A stretch of DNA of 32,121 nt, from positions 14,283-46,403 of the forward strand of contig CABVSA010000024.1 of assembly GCA_902500805.1 (NCBI GenBank), given 5' to 3'. Within the stretch, counting starts at the first letter, position 1; each line of letters opens with the position of its first letter. Positions 15,221 to 23,261 of the stretch are shown here, piece after piece. The notes under the pieces were generated by a model. That model had not been told where the DNA came from, made no database searches, and saw only the letters and a program-made list of their open reading frames with translations. The position numbers and the translations under genes are program-made. This stretch comes from an uncultured Nitrospira sp. GTDB taxonomy: Bacteria > Nitrospirota > Nitrospiria > Nitrospirales > Nitrospiraceae.

Positions 15221-17089
15221 ATGCAGATTTCCACTTTTCAATTACAGAATTATAAGAGCTATCGAGACTCAGGTGAGCTCCAATTCTCTTCGGGGTTCAA
15301 TGTGTTGGTGGGGCAAAACAACGCAGGAAAAAGCTCGCTGCTCGAATCGCTCTCCCTAAATTTTATTGCAAAACCGCATCGAAGTTTGATTACACTTCCC
15401 CGTACCACCTCAACTGTAAATCCGAGTTCATCTGCAAAAGCTGTATTAAGTCTGACCGGAGAGGAACTTAAGGATCTTCTGCTTTCTCTTGAAGGACCAT
15501 TTTTTGTTCCTGTTCCATCCGAATTTCGAGGGCACGGAGTTAAGAATGGTCATGAAGCCCTAATGAGGGCGCTGTCACTGTCTTGGCTAGATTTACAAAC
15601 TAAACTCGTCACCACACCTAATAACGCTGCGACTTTCACCCCAGACCACTTCCCTTCACATGGGCTTTATCATACTCAAGAAGAAGGGCCTGGAAGGGTG
15701 AACTTCTATGTTTTCAACCCCAACAATGACAGAACTGACTTTACCTGTGCACAGGAAGTAGCGAATGATACTTCTGCAGATTTTGGCTTAGCTGCTGCTT
15801 CCTACTTGAGAGAACGGATTTATAGTTTTAAAGCGCAGAGGTTTAACCTAGGAGTCTCTCAAGTTGGAACCAATAATGTACTTAAGCCTGATGCCGGCAA
15901 TCTCCCCGAAGTGCTTTCCGTATTGCAAGGGAGCAACCCTAATCTCTTCGCAAAATTTAATGAATATGTTCGGCAGATATTCCCAACGGTTTATTTGGCA
16001 TCTGTAAGAAATATCCCCGACTACAAGCTTGAAGTCATCATCTGGACGGAAAATCCTGCATCACAGAGGGATGACTTGGCAGTTCCATTAGCTGAAAGTG
16101 GAACTGGCATAGGCCAAGTGCTTGCCATTTTGTATGTTGTATTGACTTCACGGTACTCTCGCACAATCTTAATCGACGAGCCCAACAGTTTTCTGCACCC
16201 TGCAGCGGCAAGAAAGCTGATTGAAATACTAAAACTCGATTTTTCTCAACACCAGTACATAGTTGCCACACATTCACCGGAGATTATCAAAACAACCGAC
16301 CCAAGCACGCTTTTCATGGTCCGAATGGATGGGCGAGAAAGTAAATTGGAGCGTCTTGACTCCAACGATGTCAAAGACCAGGGGAGATGCCTGCTGGAAG
16401 TCGGGGCGCGTTTATCTGATGTTTTTGGATCAGACGAAATTGTTTGGGTCGAAGGCGACACAGAAGAAATCTGTTTTGGCCTGATTGTTCGTGATCTTCT
16501 CAAGAGACCGCTGTTGGGAAGAGCTATTGTCCCCGTCAGGAATGTGGGGGAACTCGAAGGCAAGCGCCACTCGGCAAGAGTAATATGGGATATCTATTCA
16601 CAGCTGACACAAAGTAACGCTCTGGTTCCACCAGCAATCGCATTTGTGTTTGATAAAGAGCAAAGAACGGAGAAAGAGCAAGCAGATCTTATTCAACGAT
16701 CCAATGGGAAATTGAAGTTCTTGTCTCGACGAATGTATGAAAACTACCTCCTAGTCCCTCAGGCACTACAGGCCACCCTTTTGACCCTGCCATCATTTCA
16801 GAATACTGCGCTCACTGCAGAGGAAATACAGGAGTGGCTCGAGAGAAACGGCGGAACCCAAGCTTATCTTGATAAGCCGATTGATCGCATAGATGTCACA
16901 AGCAAGAGCTGGCTAGAAAATGTACATGGTGCAAAGATTCTTCAGGATCTATTTGCAGAGTTTTCACAAAACAGAGAGGAGTACAGGAAAACTCTACACT
17001 CAGTACAATTGACCGAATGGCTTATCCAGCACAACCCAAGCTCCCTTGATGAGTTAAAAACTCTTCTCGCCTCCATCCTCATATCGTGA
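15221..17089 (+). CDS. AAA ATPase with C-terminal TOPRIM (OLD / DUF4435-like), probable defence protein
   Basis: 622 residues. The SMC/ABC-like ATPase has Walker A GQNNAGKSS at 31-39, Walker B LIDEPNSFLHP with Asp319-Glu320, and the switch VATHSPEII. From about 405 a TOPRIM-like domain follows: IVWVEGDTEE with Glu411, AFVFDKEQ with Asp478 and Glu480, and RMYENYLLVP near 504-513, the last resembling DUF4435. This order occurs in OLD-family nucleases, GajA and single-chain PARIS-type (AriA-AriB) proteins, which act against phage by cleaving nucleic acid after sensing. No GajB-like helicase follows. The gene is visibly richer in A and T than polA, a sign of transfer. Ribosome binding site weak. 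Defence role is inference; the enzyme class is well supported. Confidence 0.83.
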   Translation: MQISTFQLQNYKSYRDSGELQFSSGFNVLVGQNNAGKSSLLESLSLNFIAKPHRSLITLPRTTSTVNPSSSAKAVLSLTGEELKDLLLSLEGPFFVPVPSEFRGHGVKNGHEALMRALSLSWLDLQTKLVTTPNNAATFTPDHFPSHGLYHTQEEGPGRVNFYVFNPNNDRTDFTCAQEVANDTSADFGLAAASYLRERIYSFKAQRFNLGVSQVGTNNVLKPDAGNLPEVLSVLQGSNPNLFAKFNEYVRQIFPTVYLASVRNIPDYKLEVIIWTENPASQRDDLAVPLAESGTGIGQVLAILYVVLTSRYSRTILIDEPNSFLHPAAARKLIEILKLDFSQHQYIVATHSPEIIKTTDPSTLFMVRMDGRESKLERLDSNDVKDQGRCLLEVGARLSDVFGSDEIVWVEGDTEEICFGLIVRDLLKRPLLGRAIVPVRNVGELEGKRHSARVIWDIYSQLTQSNALVPPAIAFVFDKEQRTEKEQADLIQRSNGKLKFLSRRMYENYLLVPQALQATLLTLPSFQNTALTAEEIQEWLERNGGTQAYLDKPIDRIDVTSKSWLENVHGAKILQDLFAEFSQNREEYRKTLHSVQLTEWLIQHNPSSLDELKTLLASILIS

Positions 17090-17231
17090 GGTATGATAAT
17101 AGACCGGCGTAGAAAATTAGGCTGATCTTGAGTCGTACATCAATCCTCATTACACCTGCGGGTCGTCACTTCAGCTAAACTATCGATTTACGTGAGCTGA
17201 TGCCCGTAGAGAACGCCCTTCCAACCTCTAT

Positions 17232-17261
17232 TTCACGTGGTTACTACTATTTTGCTATCAT
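17232..17261 (+). promoter_or_regulatory. Candidate promoter of the antitoxin gene
   Basis: TTCACG, 18-nt spacer, TATCAT; transcript start near 17268, about 25 nt before ATG 17293. Autorepression by the encoded antitoxin would be expected for this family. Confidence 0.4.
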
Positions 17262-17292
17262 CAGACACAATCCGCCACACAAGAGAAACTCC

Positions 17293-17526
17293 ATGGCACG
17301 AGTGCTTGTTCGACAGTTATCTGACCAGGTCGTCAACCGGCTGAAAAAGCGCGCGAAGGAACATGGCCGGTCGCTGGAAGCGGAGGTCAAGACGATTCTG
17401 GAAGAAGCGGTGCCGGACTATGAGCACGCCCGGAAACGAATTGATACGCTGAGAGATAAACTCAAGCGATCCAGCAAAACGTTCAGCGACAGCGCCGACC
17501 TGATCCGAGAGGACCGCGATCGGTGA
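17293..17526 (+). CDS. FitA/VapB-type ribbon-helix-helix antitoxin
   Basis: 77 residues. ARVLVRQLSDQVVNRLKKRA then GRSLEAEVKTILEEAV is the FitA/Arc-like ribbon-helix-helix: one beta strand that inserts in the DNA major groove and two helices for dimerisation. The remaining half is a charged helical tail (DTLRDKLKRSSKTFSDSADL) that normally wraps the PIN toxin. Such proteins neutralise a VapC/FitB RNase and repress their own promoter. The start at 17293 gives the normal domain start; a longer frame to 17200 has no ribosome binding site. The toxin gene overlaps by four bases (GTGA at 17523) but is reduced to a stub, so this is an orphan antitoxin. Confidence 0.85.
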   Translation: MARVLVRQLSDQVVNRLKKRAKEHGRSLEAEVKTILEEAVPDYEHARKRIDTLRDKLKRSSKTFSDSADLIREDRDR

Positions 17527-17576
17527 GACGCCATGTCGTCGATGCCAGCATGGCCATCAAGTGGTTTATCTCATGA
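17523..17576 (+). pseudogene. Remnant of a VapC/FitB PIN-domain toxin
   Basis: From GTG 17523, overlapping the antitoxin stop as GTGA, the frame reads VRRHVVDASMAIKWFIS and then TGA at 17574. HVVDASMAIKWF is the first strand and helix of PIN RNases, with the first catalytic Asp at residue 7. Nothing PIN-like continues in any frame through 17696 (I looked at the frame restored after the stop), so most of the gene has been deleted and not merely frameshifted. Confidence 0.8.
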
Positions 17577-17696
17577 TATTAGTTCAGAGCCGGAATGGGG
17601 CCCCTTCCCTGCGTCTCTAATACTGCATAGCCATGCATCGAGCTCCAGCGCGATTGTCAGCCAACGAAACGACCCTTCCATGGAGGTGTCATCTCG

Positions 17697-18014
17697 ATGA
17701 AAAAGATCTTTGTCTCCCAGCATTTATTCGAGGTTGAAATGCGCAAGGAGCGGCTTGACCAGGCCGGCATCTCCTGCATGATCAAGAACCAGCGTTCTTC
17801 AGGCCTAGCCGGAGAGATTCCCTTTATGGAGATTTTCCCTGAACTGTGGGTCATCCAAGACGAAGACGCCTATCGGGCACGACAAGTACTCGACGAAGAG
17901 CTGATTACGCAGCCCTCAAACTCAGGCGCTTGGATATGCACCGGCTGTGGCGAACAGCACGAGCGTCAATTTTCTGAATGTTGGAGGTGTGGAGGAACCA
18001 GCGCATCCCCGTGA
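17697..18014 (+). CDS. DUF2007-domain protein with C-terminal zinc ribbon
   Basis: 105 residues. KKIFVSQHLFEVEMRKERLDQAGISCMIKN and LWVIQDEDAYRARQVLDE are typical of DUF2007 (PF09413, putative signal-transducing protein), a ferredoxin-like small domain occupying residues 1-70. A four-cysteine zinc ribbon follows, Cys81-x2-Cys84 and Cys95-x2-Cys98, as WICTGCGEQ...CWRCGG. The combination is common in annotated genomes, but its role is unknown. GGAGGTG lies ten bases before ATG. Free-standing gene, converging on the minus-strand gene at 18043. Confidence 0.8.
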   Translation: MKKIFVSQHLFEVEMRKERLDQAGISCMIKNQRSSGLAGEIPFMEIFPELWVIQDEDAYRARQVLDEELITQPSNSGAWICTGCGEQHERQFSECWRCGGTSASP

Positions 18015-18042
18015 TGCAGCACACTTGCATGCTCAGTCTTCA

Positions 18043-18465
18043 CTACTTTTTCCCGCACACAAATTTCCACACTGACTGCGCGAGTGTGCCTCGGGAGATG
18101 GGCACCCAGCTTGACTCACCCGATTTCTTGTAGATCGAGTGACCGGTCCCCATATTTCCAGCAAATCGCTCAATCGCCACAAGACGAAACCGTTCTTTAG
18201 AACAATCGTGCTCCTCCTGGTTACGAGTGGATAAGAACGTGCTCAGCCCTCTGGTGTTGGCGGCCTTGAGATCATCTAAAACCAGGGCCCTCACGATCTC
18301 CCCGTTCCGGCTGATGCTCTCCGAATCGACGTAGATTGCATCCTTCTCGTTACGATCGACCAACAGCCACTCCGCACACACAGCTGCTACACACCACAAC
18401 TGAAGAGCCACCAATGCGAGAAGAATTCCAGGAGATGTCCGAAAAGAACTACGAGCGGACGGCAT
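18043..18465 (-). CDS. Surface-adhesin-E-like exported protein
   Basis: 140 residues from ATG 18465, preceded by AGGGTGAG at good distance; a longer frame to 18546 lacks a ribosome binding site and gives a non-signal N-terminus. The signal peptide hydrophobic core ILLALVALQLWCVAAVCA is followed by EWLLVDRNEKDAIYVDSES, and the protein ends SVWKFVCGKK. WxxV...IYVD at the start and a Trp-Lys-Phe-Val-Cys end match the adhesin protein E-like family (PF16747), small periplasmic or surface beta-rich proteins with a disulfide. Function in adhesion is established only for Haemophilus protein E; here it is unknown. Confidence 0.75.
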   Translation of the reverse strand: MPSARSSFRTSPGILLALVALQLWCVAAVCAEWLLVDRNEKDAIYVDSESISRNGEIVRALVLDDLKAANTRGLSTFLSTRNQEEHDCSKERFRLVAIERFAGNMGTGHSIYKKSGESSWVPISRGTLAQSVWKFVCGKK

Positions 18466-18574
18466 ACACAATCTCACCCTACACATATTGGAACAACACC
18501 ACGAAGAAACGTGGCGCCAACGGAAGCGGCACCCACTGACAGACATGCCGTGTGGAGAACACGGGAATTCGTCG

Positions 18575-18832
18575 TCACTCAGATGGTGGCTTCATGCCGA
18601 GCTCTTCGACTCGTTTCAAGCAGTCGTTGAATCCCTGCCGACGTTGGACAAATGACCAAAACAGCTTGTACCGATTCAGCATGTCCAACTGTTGCACATG
18701 TTCATCGCATGTCTTCTGTTTCCAGGGCTCTACGTTGTCCGGCGGTGCGGTGACGACCCATGCGCCCCCAACCAAGGCCGAGACGAGCAGGACCGCACTA
18801 CCGACGACTATCACTCCTGTCTTGACGCTCAT
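18575..18832 (-). CDS. Small single-pass membrane protein, unknown function
   Basis: 85 residues from ATG 18832, which has GAGGG five bases upstream; in-frame ATGs further up lack this. One N-terminal membrane segment (VKTGVIVVGSAVLLVSALVG), then a periplasmic or cytoplasmic part with two cysteines (TCDEHVQQLDMLNRYKLFW and FNDCLKRVEELG) that could form a helical hairpin disulfide. No family recognised. It is 79 bases downstream of tRNA-Leu on the same strand and could be cotranscribed with it, and it precedes the adhesin-like gene by about 110 bases. Confidence 0.6.
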   Translation of the reverse strand: MSVKTGVIVVGSAVLLVSALVGGAWVVTAPPDNVEPWKQKTCDEHVQQLDMLNRYKLFWSFVQRRQGFNDCLKRVEELGMKPPSE

Positions 18833-18910
18833 GAATCCCTCATTCAGTACGTTGAACATCGAAGAGCCGGCCACCCCCTTTAAGGGCGAACCCTGCCCGT
18901 TGCATTACTC

Positions 18911-19000
18911 TGGTGCCGGAGACCGGGATCGAACCGGTACGGGCCTTTTGAGCCCGAGGGATTTTAAGTCCCTTGCGTCTGCCTATTCCGCCACTCCGGC
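18911..19000 (-). tRNA. tRNA-Leu (anticodon UAA)
   Basis: Acceptor stem GCCGGAG pairs with CTCCGGC, discriminator A and an encoded CCA (18911-18913). The anticodon stem AGGGA/TCCCT encloses the loop CTTAAAA with anticodon TAA at 18966-18964. A long variable arm CGGGC...GCCCG makes it a type II tRNA, and the T arm is ACCGG-TTCGATC-CCGGT. A TATGTT at 19020-19015 is a possible -10 box. Confidence 0.97.
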
Positions 19001-19203
19001 GAAGGGCGGATTTTAACATAGCCATAAGGCGGCCCACAGCCACTTTCTCGTTGCCTTTTCATACCAGGTCCTGACCGACTCCGTTGACCAAGAACCCCGA
19101 AACCAATATGGGCCTTCGACAAACCATCCCGAGGCTAGGGTAGAATGTGGCGGATGAGCAACGCGACACTCTTTGAACGAAGTGTTTGGGTAGAGGTGGT
19201 CCG

Positions 19204-19813
19204 TTGAGCACGACGATCTCCCTCGTATTGGCCGGCCTGTTCGTGTTCACCCTGGCACTGCCACAGACAGCAGCCAGCCAGCCAGGAAGCCGTACTCGAC
19301 ATTCTGCCGCTTCGCCCCTTTAACTTTGATATTTCTTTCAACCAGCGCACCTTTGCGCCTCAAGCCAGAGTCATCGCGGCGCAGGTCGGGGTCACTGCCC
19401 TTCGGTATGGGGCACTTGAAATGCGAACCGTCTATCAATATTACAGCCACCATACCCCGACGTTTGTGACGGACCAACATTCGCTGTTCCTGAACCCCCG
19501 ATGGAATAATTTCATCGATGTCCTGGACTTCCCTCGGACCAGGCCGATCAACCGCATCATCCGACATGTGCTGTTCGGACCGCTTGAGGAGCGAGCAGTC
19601 CCCTACGTCGGCACCCTGATTGGCGGCACTCTCCCCGGACGGAGCGACGCCTCGCCCGGCTATCTCTACGGAGGGCAGGTAGGCGTGCGATTCCCGGTCG
19701 CTCGTGGATTCTCAGTGGATATGGGACTTCAGTACACGCGGTTTGAAATCGATTTTAAAGGTACGTCTGATCTCTCCCAGCAATGGTTGTTCACAATCGG
19801 AGTGCGCCTGTAA
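19204..19813 (+). pseudogene. Outer-membrane beta-barrel protein interrupted by a frameshift at (CCAG)3
   Basis: A TTG start at 19204 has an excellent GAGGTGG five bases before it and opens a signal peptide (LSTTISLVLAGLFVFTLALP). The frame then stops at TAA 19321. Removing one CCAG unit at 19274-19285 joins the signal peptide directly to SQEAVLDILPLRPFNFDISF and an uninterrupted frame to 19813, 201 residues in all. The second part alternates polar and apolar residues, has YVGTLIGGTLPG and ends WLFTIGVRL, a typical terminal strand of small outer-membrane barrels (PagL/OmpW-like size). It may be broken, phase-variable by slippage, or a sequencing error. It leads into the lipoprotein gene at 19828 after 14 bases. 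Confidence 0.7.
19274..19285. repeat. Tetranucleotide repeat (CCAG)3 causing a frameshift
   Basis: Three CCAG units (four if the preceding CAG is counted as partial) directly after the signal-peptide codons of the barrel gene. Two units restore the reading frame. Confidence 0.85.
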
Positions 19814-19827
19814 TTCGGATACTCGCT

Positions 19828-20907
19828 ATGCAATCGAGTAACCCCATCGCACGAATGATCGGATGGTTAGACGACAAGACGCGCGGCCATTGGCGGCACC
19901 GGATTGTCATGGGAGCGGCCCTTCTGCTTCTGCAAGGCTGTGGCCTGCTCTACGATACTGTCACCATGGTCCATCCATTGACCCAAGACGAATTGTCTGC
20001 AATCTGTGCGCGTGGACGATTGCGTGTGGGCATATCGGTTGAGCCGTTTCGCCCGTTCATTTTCCCTGCCATGTATACAGATGAAGGGATTCGAGTCACA
20101 GGACTAGATATCGAGCTGATCCAAGAGGTTACGAACGCCCTCACGGTTCACTGCGGTAAGCAGACGCCTATCGTTCCCACCCTCCATGTCACTCGGTTTC
20201 CGGATCTCTTCATCAAGATGAACGAAGGGCAACTCGATCTTTTCGTCTCATCCGTGAGCGGAACCGTTCCCGGAACCAAGCCGGCCGGATTGTGGTTTTC
20301 AGCTCCTTACCTACGCGACGACGGGCTTGCCGCCATCATCCACAGCCCCAAGATTGCTGAGCGCATCCGGACACAATTCGCACAGCACTCCAGGAAATGG
20401 GACACACTCGCAGCCGTCCAGCAGGCCTTTGCCGGCTTGACGATCGCGGTGCAGAAAGGTCGCTCAGCTCATCTCTATGCCCAGGCAAATCTCTCACAGA
20501 TCCGCCTGGTCGTCTGCGACTCGCTTCCCGCCGCCATTGAAACAAGAGACCCAACCATCGATGTCATTTTCTCCAAACATTCCATCATCGAATACGTCAG
20601 CAAGCGGGTCTGGCAGGAGTGGTCCCCGTTGACCAAGCCCGACGGCTCCCCCTTGCTCCTCACTCGAGACGACCTCTCGATCGTCACCAGTGAAGAACAC
20701 AGGCGCTTACAGTGGTTCTTGAATAACCTCTTGTTTCGATTGGAGGAGTCCGGACGATTGGCCCAGATGCGCTATCGTTGGATCGATGAGGAATATGCGC
20801 CAACTCGACGGGCGACGACCGAAGGCTTACCTCTTGAAGTCACACAGGTTCCTGACCACTATGACCAGGGACAATGCCGGCTGGCCGAAGGTGTCGAAGC
20901 ACGATAA
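19828..20907 (+). CDS. Family 3 solute-binding lipoprotein without transporter
   Basis: 359 residues from ATG 19828, the first start after the barrel gene stop. The N-terminus is RHRIVMGAALLLLQGCGLL with a lipobox LQGC, so Cys38 is the probable lipid-modified residue; an unusually long basic lead precedes it. The mature part has the periplasmic binding protein family 3 fold (SBP_bac_3, cl. amino-acid binders and MltF N-domains): LRVGISVEPFRPF, GLDIELIQEV, GQLDLFVSSVSGT and DVIFSKHSIIEYV. No ABC permease or ATPase follows. With the downstream DUF3365 gene 19 bases away it probably forms a sensing or binding module on the periplasmic face; that is inference. Confidence 0.8.
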   Translation: MQSSNPIARMIGWLDDKTRGHWRHRIVMGAALLLLQGCGLLYDTVTMVHPLTQDELSAICARGRLRVGISVEPFRPFIFPAMYTDEGIRVTGLDIELIQEVTNALTVHCGKQTPIVPTLHVTRFPDLFIKMNEGQLDLFVSSVSGTVPGTKPAGLWFSAPYLRDDGLAAIIHSPKIAERIRTQFAQHSRKWDTLAAVQQAFAGLTIAVQKGRSAHLYAQANLSQIRLVVCDSLPAAIETRDPTIDVIFSKHSIIEYVSKRVWQEWSPLTKPDGSPLLLTRDDLSIVTSEEHRRLQWFLNNLLFRLEESGRLAQMRYRWIDEEYAPTRRATTEGLPLEVTQVPDHYDQGQCRLAEGVEAR

Positions 20908-20926
20908 CGTCACGGAGGCGGTGATC

Positions 20927-21670
20927 ATGATGCCCTCACAGTTGTTCCTCTGTCTGATTATAACCGCTCTACTCCTCAGCGGCCTGACCAGCTTGGCCCA
21001 TAGCGGTCAGACCGAAACCGAACAGGCAGCGGAACTCTTAGCCACGTTTCTCAATGCGGGGCGTGTCGTCGTCGAGCACAATCAATCGCTGATCAACGAT
21101 CCGCGCAAAGGCGATAAGGGATTCACGCCTGAGGTGTTCGAGCGGTCAGTCCTGGAGGAATTCTCGCGTCAGACTCACATACACCTATGGGCTTCTCCCT
21201 CCTCGTTGCCGTCCTCTACTCAGGCTTTGTTAGCGCTGCTCCTGCGCAGCAGTAAGGAAGTCGTCGCGGATGCCCAGTTCGTCATCAACCAGCGTGGGAT
21301 CGGATACAAGAACTTTATTCCGGCCACATTCGGCAGCCAGGCAGCACGGAAATTCTCAGCACGATCGAAGGTCATGATCAAACAGACCACCCTCGACCCA
21401 AGAAACTTACACAATGCCCCGGATGCCTATGAGCGGAAGGTCCTCTTACGACTTGCGACGCAGCCGACGGCAGGCCCGCCCGTCAGCGAGTGGCTGGACG
21501 GCGGGACCAGCCTTCGGGTCATGACTCCACTGTACTATTCGGAGGATTGCCTGACCTGCCACGGAAGTCCGAAAGGGATTCTGGATATTTCCGGCTATCC
21601 ACGAGAAGGGGCTCAGGCAGGAGCACTGGCGGGAGCGATCAGCATTCACATTCCCCTGGACCATCGGTAG
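20927..21670 (+). CDS. DUF3365 (Tll0287-like) c-type haem protein
   Basis: 247 residues from ATG 20927, which follows GGAGG by eight bases; the adjacent ATG at 20930 is also possible. A signal peptide (PSQLFLCLIITALLLSGL) is followed by a helical region with VINQRGIGYKNFIPATFG, typical of DUF3365, and a single haem c site Cys208-x2-Cys211-His212 in DCLTCHGSPKG, then AGAISIHIPL at the end. Tll0287-like proteins are periplasmic PAS-like sensors with a covalently bound haem, thought to respond to redox or gas. Being last of the cluster that begins with the barrel gene suggests an envelope sensing unit. Confidence 0.87.
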   Translation: MMPSQLFLCLIITALLLSGLTSLAHSGQTETEQAAELLATFLNAGRVVVEHNQSLINDPRKGDKGFTPEVFERSVLEEFSRQTHIHLWASPSSLPSSTQALLALLLRSSKEVVADAQFVINQRGIGYKNFIPATFGSQAARKFSARSKVMIKQTTLDPRNLHNAPDAYERKVLLRLATQPTAGPPVSEWLDGGTSLRVMTPLYYSEDCLTCHGSPKGILDISGYPREGAQAGALAGAISIHIPLDHR

Positions 21671-21734
21671 CAGGCACCCGGCACCGCCGGAGGGAGGCGC
21701 TAGGCCGAGCTACTACCGATGGTCGTCGAGGCAA

Positions 21735-22004
21735 TCAGTTCATCATTGCGACGAGTTGTGGCCGCCCTTCTTCACAACTTTTCTCTTTTTCAGGCTTACG
21801 GTTCAGCACTTCTTCCATTCCTGACTTGACGGCCCGCCCCCAGCGATTAGTCTGGGCTTGTGCCTTTCGAGCATAGCGGCTGATCGTTCGACGGGTCTCG
21901 ACTCCGGTCTGTGGAGCAAAGAGGAGCCCGAGCCCTGCCCCAATGACCGCCCCACCAGCGATGAATGCAGCTACCTTGGCGACTTGCTTCTGCTGCTCCG
22001 ACAT
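21735..22004 (-). CDS. YtxH-domain protein
   Basis: 89 residues from ATG 22004, which has GAGGAGG seven bases upstream; longer frames have no ribosome binding site. AAFIAGGAVIGAGLGLLFAPQTGVETRRTI is the YtxH (PF12732) signature: one Gly-rich membrane segment ending FAP, followed by an amphipathic basic helix (ISRYARKAQAQTNRWGRAV). YtxH proteins are linked with general stress in Bacillus; the molecular role is unknown. It converges on the DUF3365 gene. Confidence 0.85.
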   Translation of the reverse strand: MSEQQKQVAKVAAFIAGGAVIGAGLGLLFAPQTGVETRRTISRYARKAQAQTNRWGRAVKSGMEEVLNRKPEKEKSCEEGRPQLVAMMN

Positions 22005-22447
22005 GGTGAACCTCCTCATAATGGTGAATAAGCCGGAAGATCGCTTCGCACCCCGTTCTCTTGGAATAACTATCAGCATGCTCCGTGCCAGGGTCTGGCT
22101 CGACGTGAAGAAGCAGATTCCCGTGCAAAATCGCGGAGAGCGTTTTTTGTCATGAGGAATGACTAATTTTTGGTCTCCTTTTCTCAACAAATCTTGGTAC
22201 AGCCGTCTCAGAAATCCAACAGCTGTCTCGTATGGGTCCCTTCCTAACAGCCATGGGGGCCGATTTGCCGACGATGAACCGTTAGAGAATTCTCATCGTC
22301 GATGCACTTGCATTGATACGTGCGCCTCCGTATTATCCACGGGCAAGTCTTGCCTAGCTCCCTCAGAGTCTGGCGCGTGACTTCCGGTTCGTCTTCCTTT
22401 ATAGAGAACGGCATGCTCTTGCACCGCACGGTCTTGGAAAAATCTTG
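22005..22447. other. Intergenic region upstream of lgt
   Basis: 443 bases between divergent genes with no convincing coding sequence in any frame. It must hold the promoters of the YtxH gene and lgt; I could not fix boxes for either. It contains the perfect inverted repeat at 22269-22301. Confidence 0.5.
22269..22301. repeat. Perfect 9-bp inverted repeat, possible operator or attenuator
   Basis: CGACGATGA and TCATCGTCG separated by 15 bases, with an inner AGAGAATTCTC dyad. It lies about 150 bases before lgt. No run of T follows, so it is not a simple terminator. Confidence 0.5.
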
Positions 22448-23260
22448 ATGGCCCCCCCAGCCGCGCTCCCTTACCCCAATCTAGATCCGGTTATTGTCGC
22501 CCTCGGCCCCATTCAGCTTCGCTGGTATGGGCTGATGTACCTGATTGGGCTCACCGCCGCATACTTTCTCATCCGACGTAGTGTGACCAGGAAGGAGTTG
22601 CCAATCCGGCAGGACCAGGTCTATGACATGGTGGTCTACGCCGCCTTCGGCGTGTTTCTTGGGGGACGAATCGGCTATACGCTCTTCTATAACTTTTCGT
22701 ACTACAGCCAAAACCCTCTGAAACTTCTCGCAGTGTGGGAAGGAGGAATGTCCTTTCACGGCGGGCTCCTGGGGACGATCCTCGCTCTGATCTGGTTCAG
22801 CCGAAAGCAGGGGATTCCCGTCTACACCGTCGCAGACCTCGCAGCCTCGGTCACGCCGATCGGTTTGGGGTGCGGACGAATTGGGAATTTTATCAATGGT
22901 GAGCTGTTCGGCCGGGCGACCGATGTCGACTGGTGCATGGTCTTTCCCGGGGGAGGACCAGCCTGCCGCCATCCCTCCCAATTGTACGAGGCAACGCTGG
23001 AAGGGCTGACGCTGTTCACGGTGTTGTGGTTGATTGATCGGCGACCGACCCCGCCTGGGACGATCTTCTGGACCTTCATCACCGGGTACGGTATCAGCCG
23101 GCTCATCGTCGAATTGTTCCGTGAACCGGATCAGCACTTGGGCTTTATTTTTGGTCCGATTACCATGGGCCAGATCCTCTCGGTACCTATGGTGCTGGTC
23201 GGAGTCCTCATGCTGATCTTGGGCTACCAGCGAGCTAGACAAAAACCTGCATACTCTTAA
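22448..23260 (+). CDS. lgt: Prolipoprotein diacylglyceryl transferase
   Basis: 270 residues from ATG 22448 (a TTG one codon earlier is also in frame); GGAAAA lies about seven bases upstream. Seven hydrophobic segments. The Lgt signature GRIGNFINGELFGR is at 143-156, with Arg144 and Asn147, and HGG at 104-106 corresponds to the essential His-Gly-Gly of the E. coli enzyme. It transfers diacylglycerol from phosphatidylglycerol to the lipobox cysteine of prolipoproteins in the inner membrane, first step of lipoprotein maturation; the lipoprotein at 19828 is a candidate substrate. Its stop codon is one base before a heptamer array that separates it from the convergent metallopeptidase gene. Confidence 0.95.
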   Translation: MAPPAALPYPNLDPVIVALGPIQLRWYGLMYLIGLTAAYFLIRRSVTRKELPIRQDQVYDMVVYAAFGVFLGGRIGYTLFYNFSYYSQNPLKLLAVWEGGMSFHGGLLGTILALIWFSRKQGIPVYTVADLAASVTPIGLGCGRIGNFINGELFGRATDVDWCMVFPGGGPACRHPSQLYEATLEGLTLFTVLWLIDRRPTPPGTIFWTFITGYGISRLIVELFREPDQHLGFIFGPITMGQILSVPMVLVGVLMLILGYQRARQKPAYS

Positions 23261-23261
23261 C

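Noticed and set aside
15221..17089. Complete Gabija system
   Set aside because: The neighbouring UvrD-like gene needed for GajB is absent; the distant AddA-like gene is a repair operon on the other strand.
17165..17203. TCAGCT ... AGCTGA inverted hexamers after the AAA-ATPase gene
   Set aside because: Short arms with a loop of about 20 bases and no T-run; not strong enough for a terminator or array.
22244..22429. Minus-strand open frame with two cysteines in the lgt leader
   Set aside because: No ribosome binding site, no family resemblance; likely chance.
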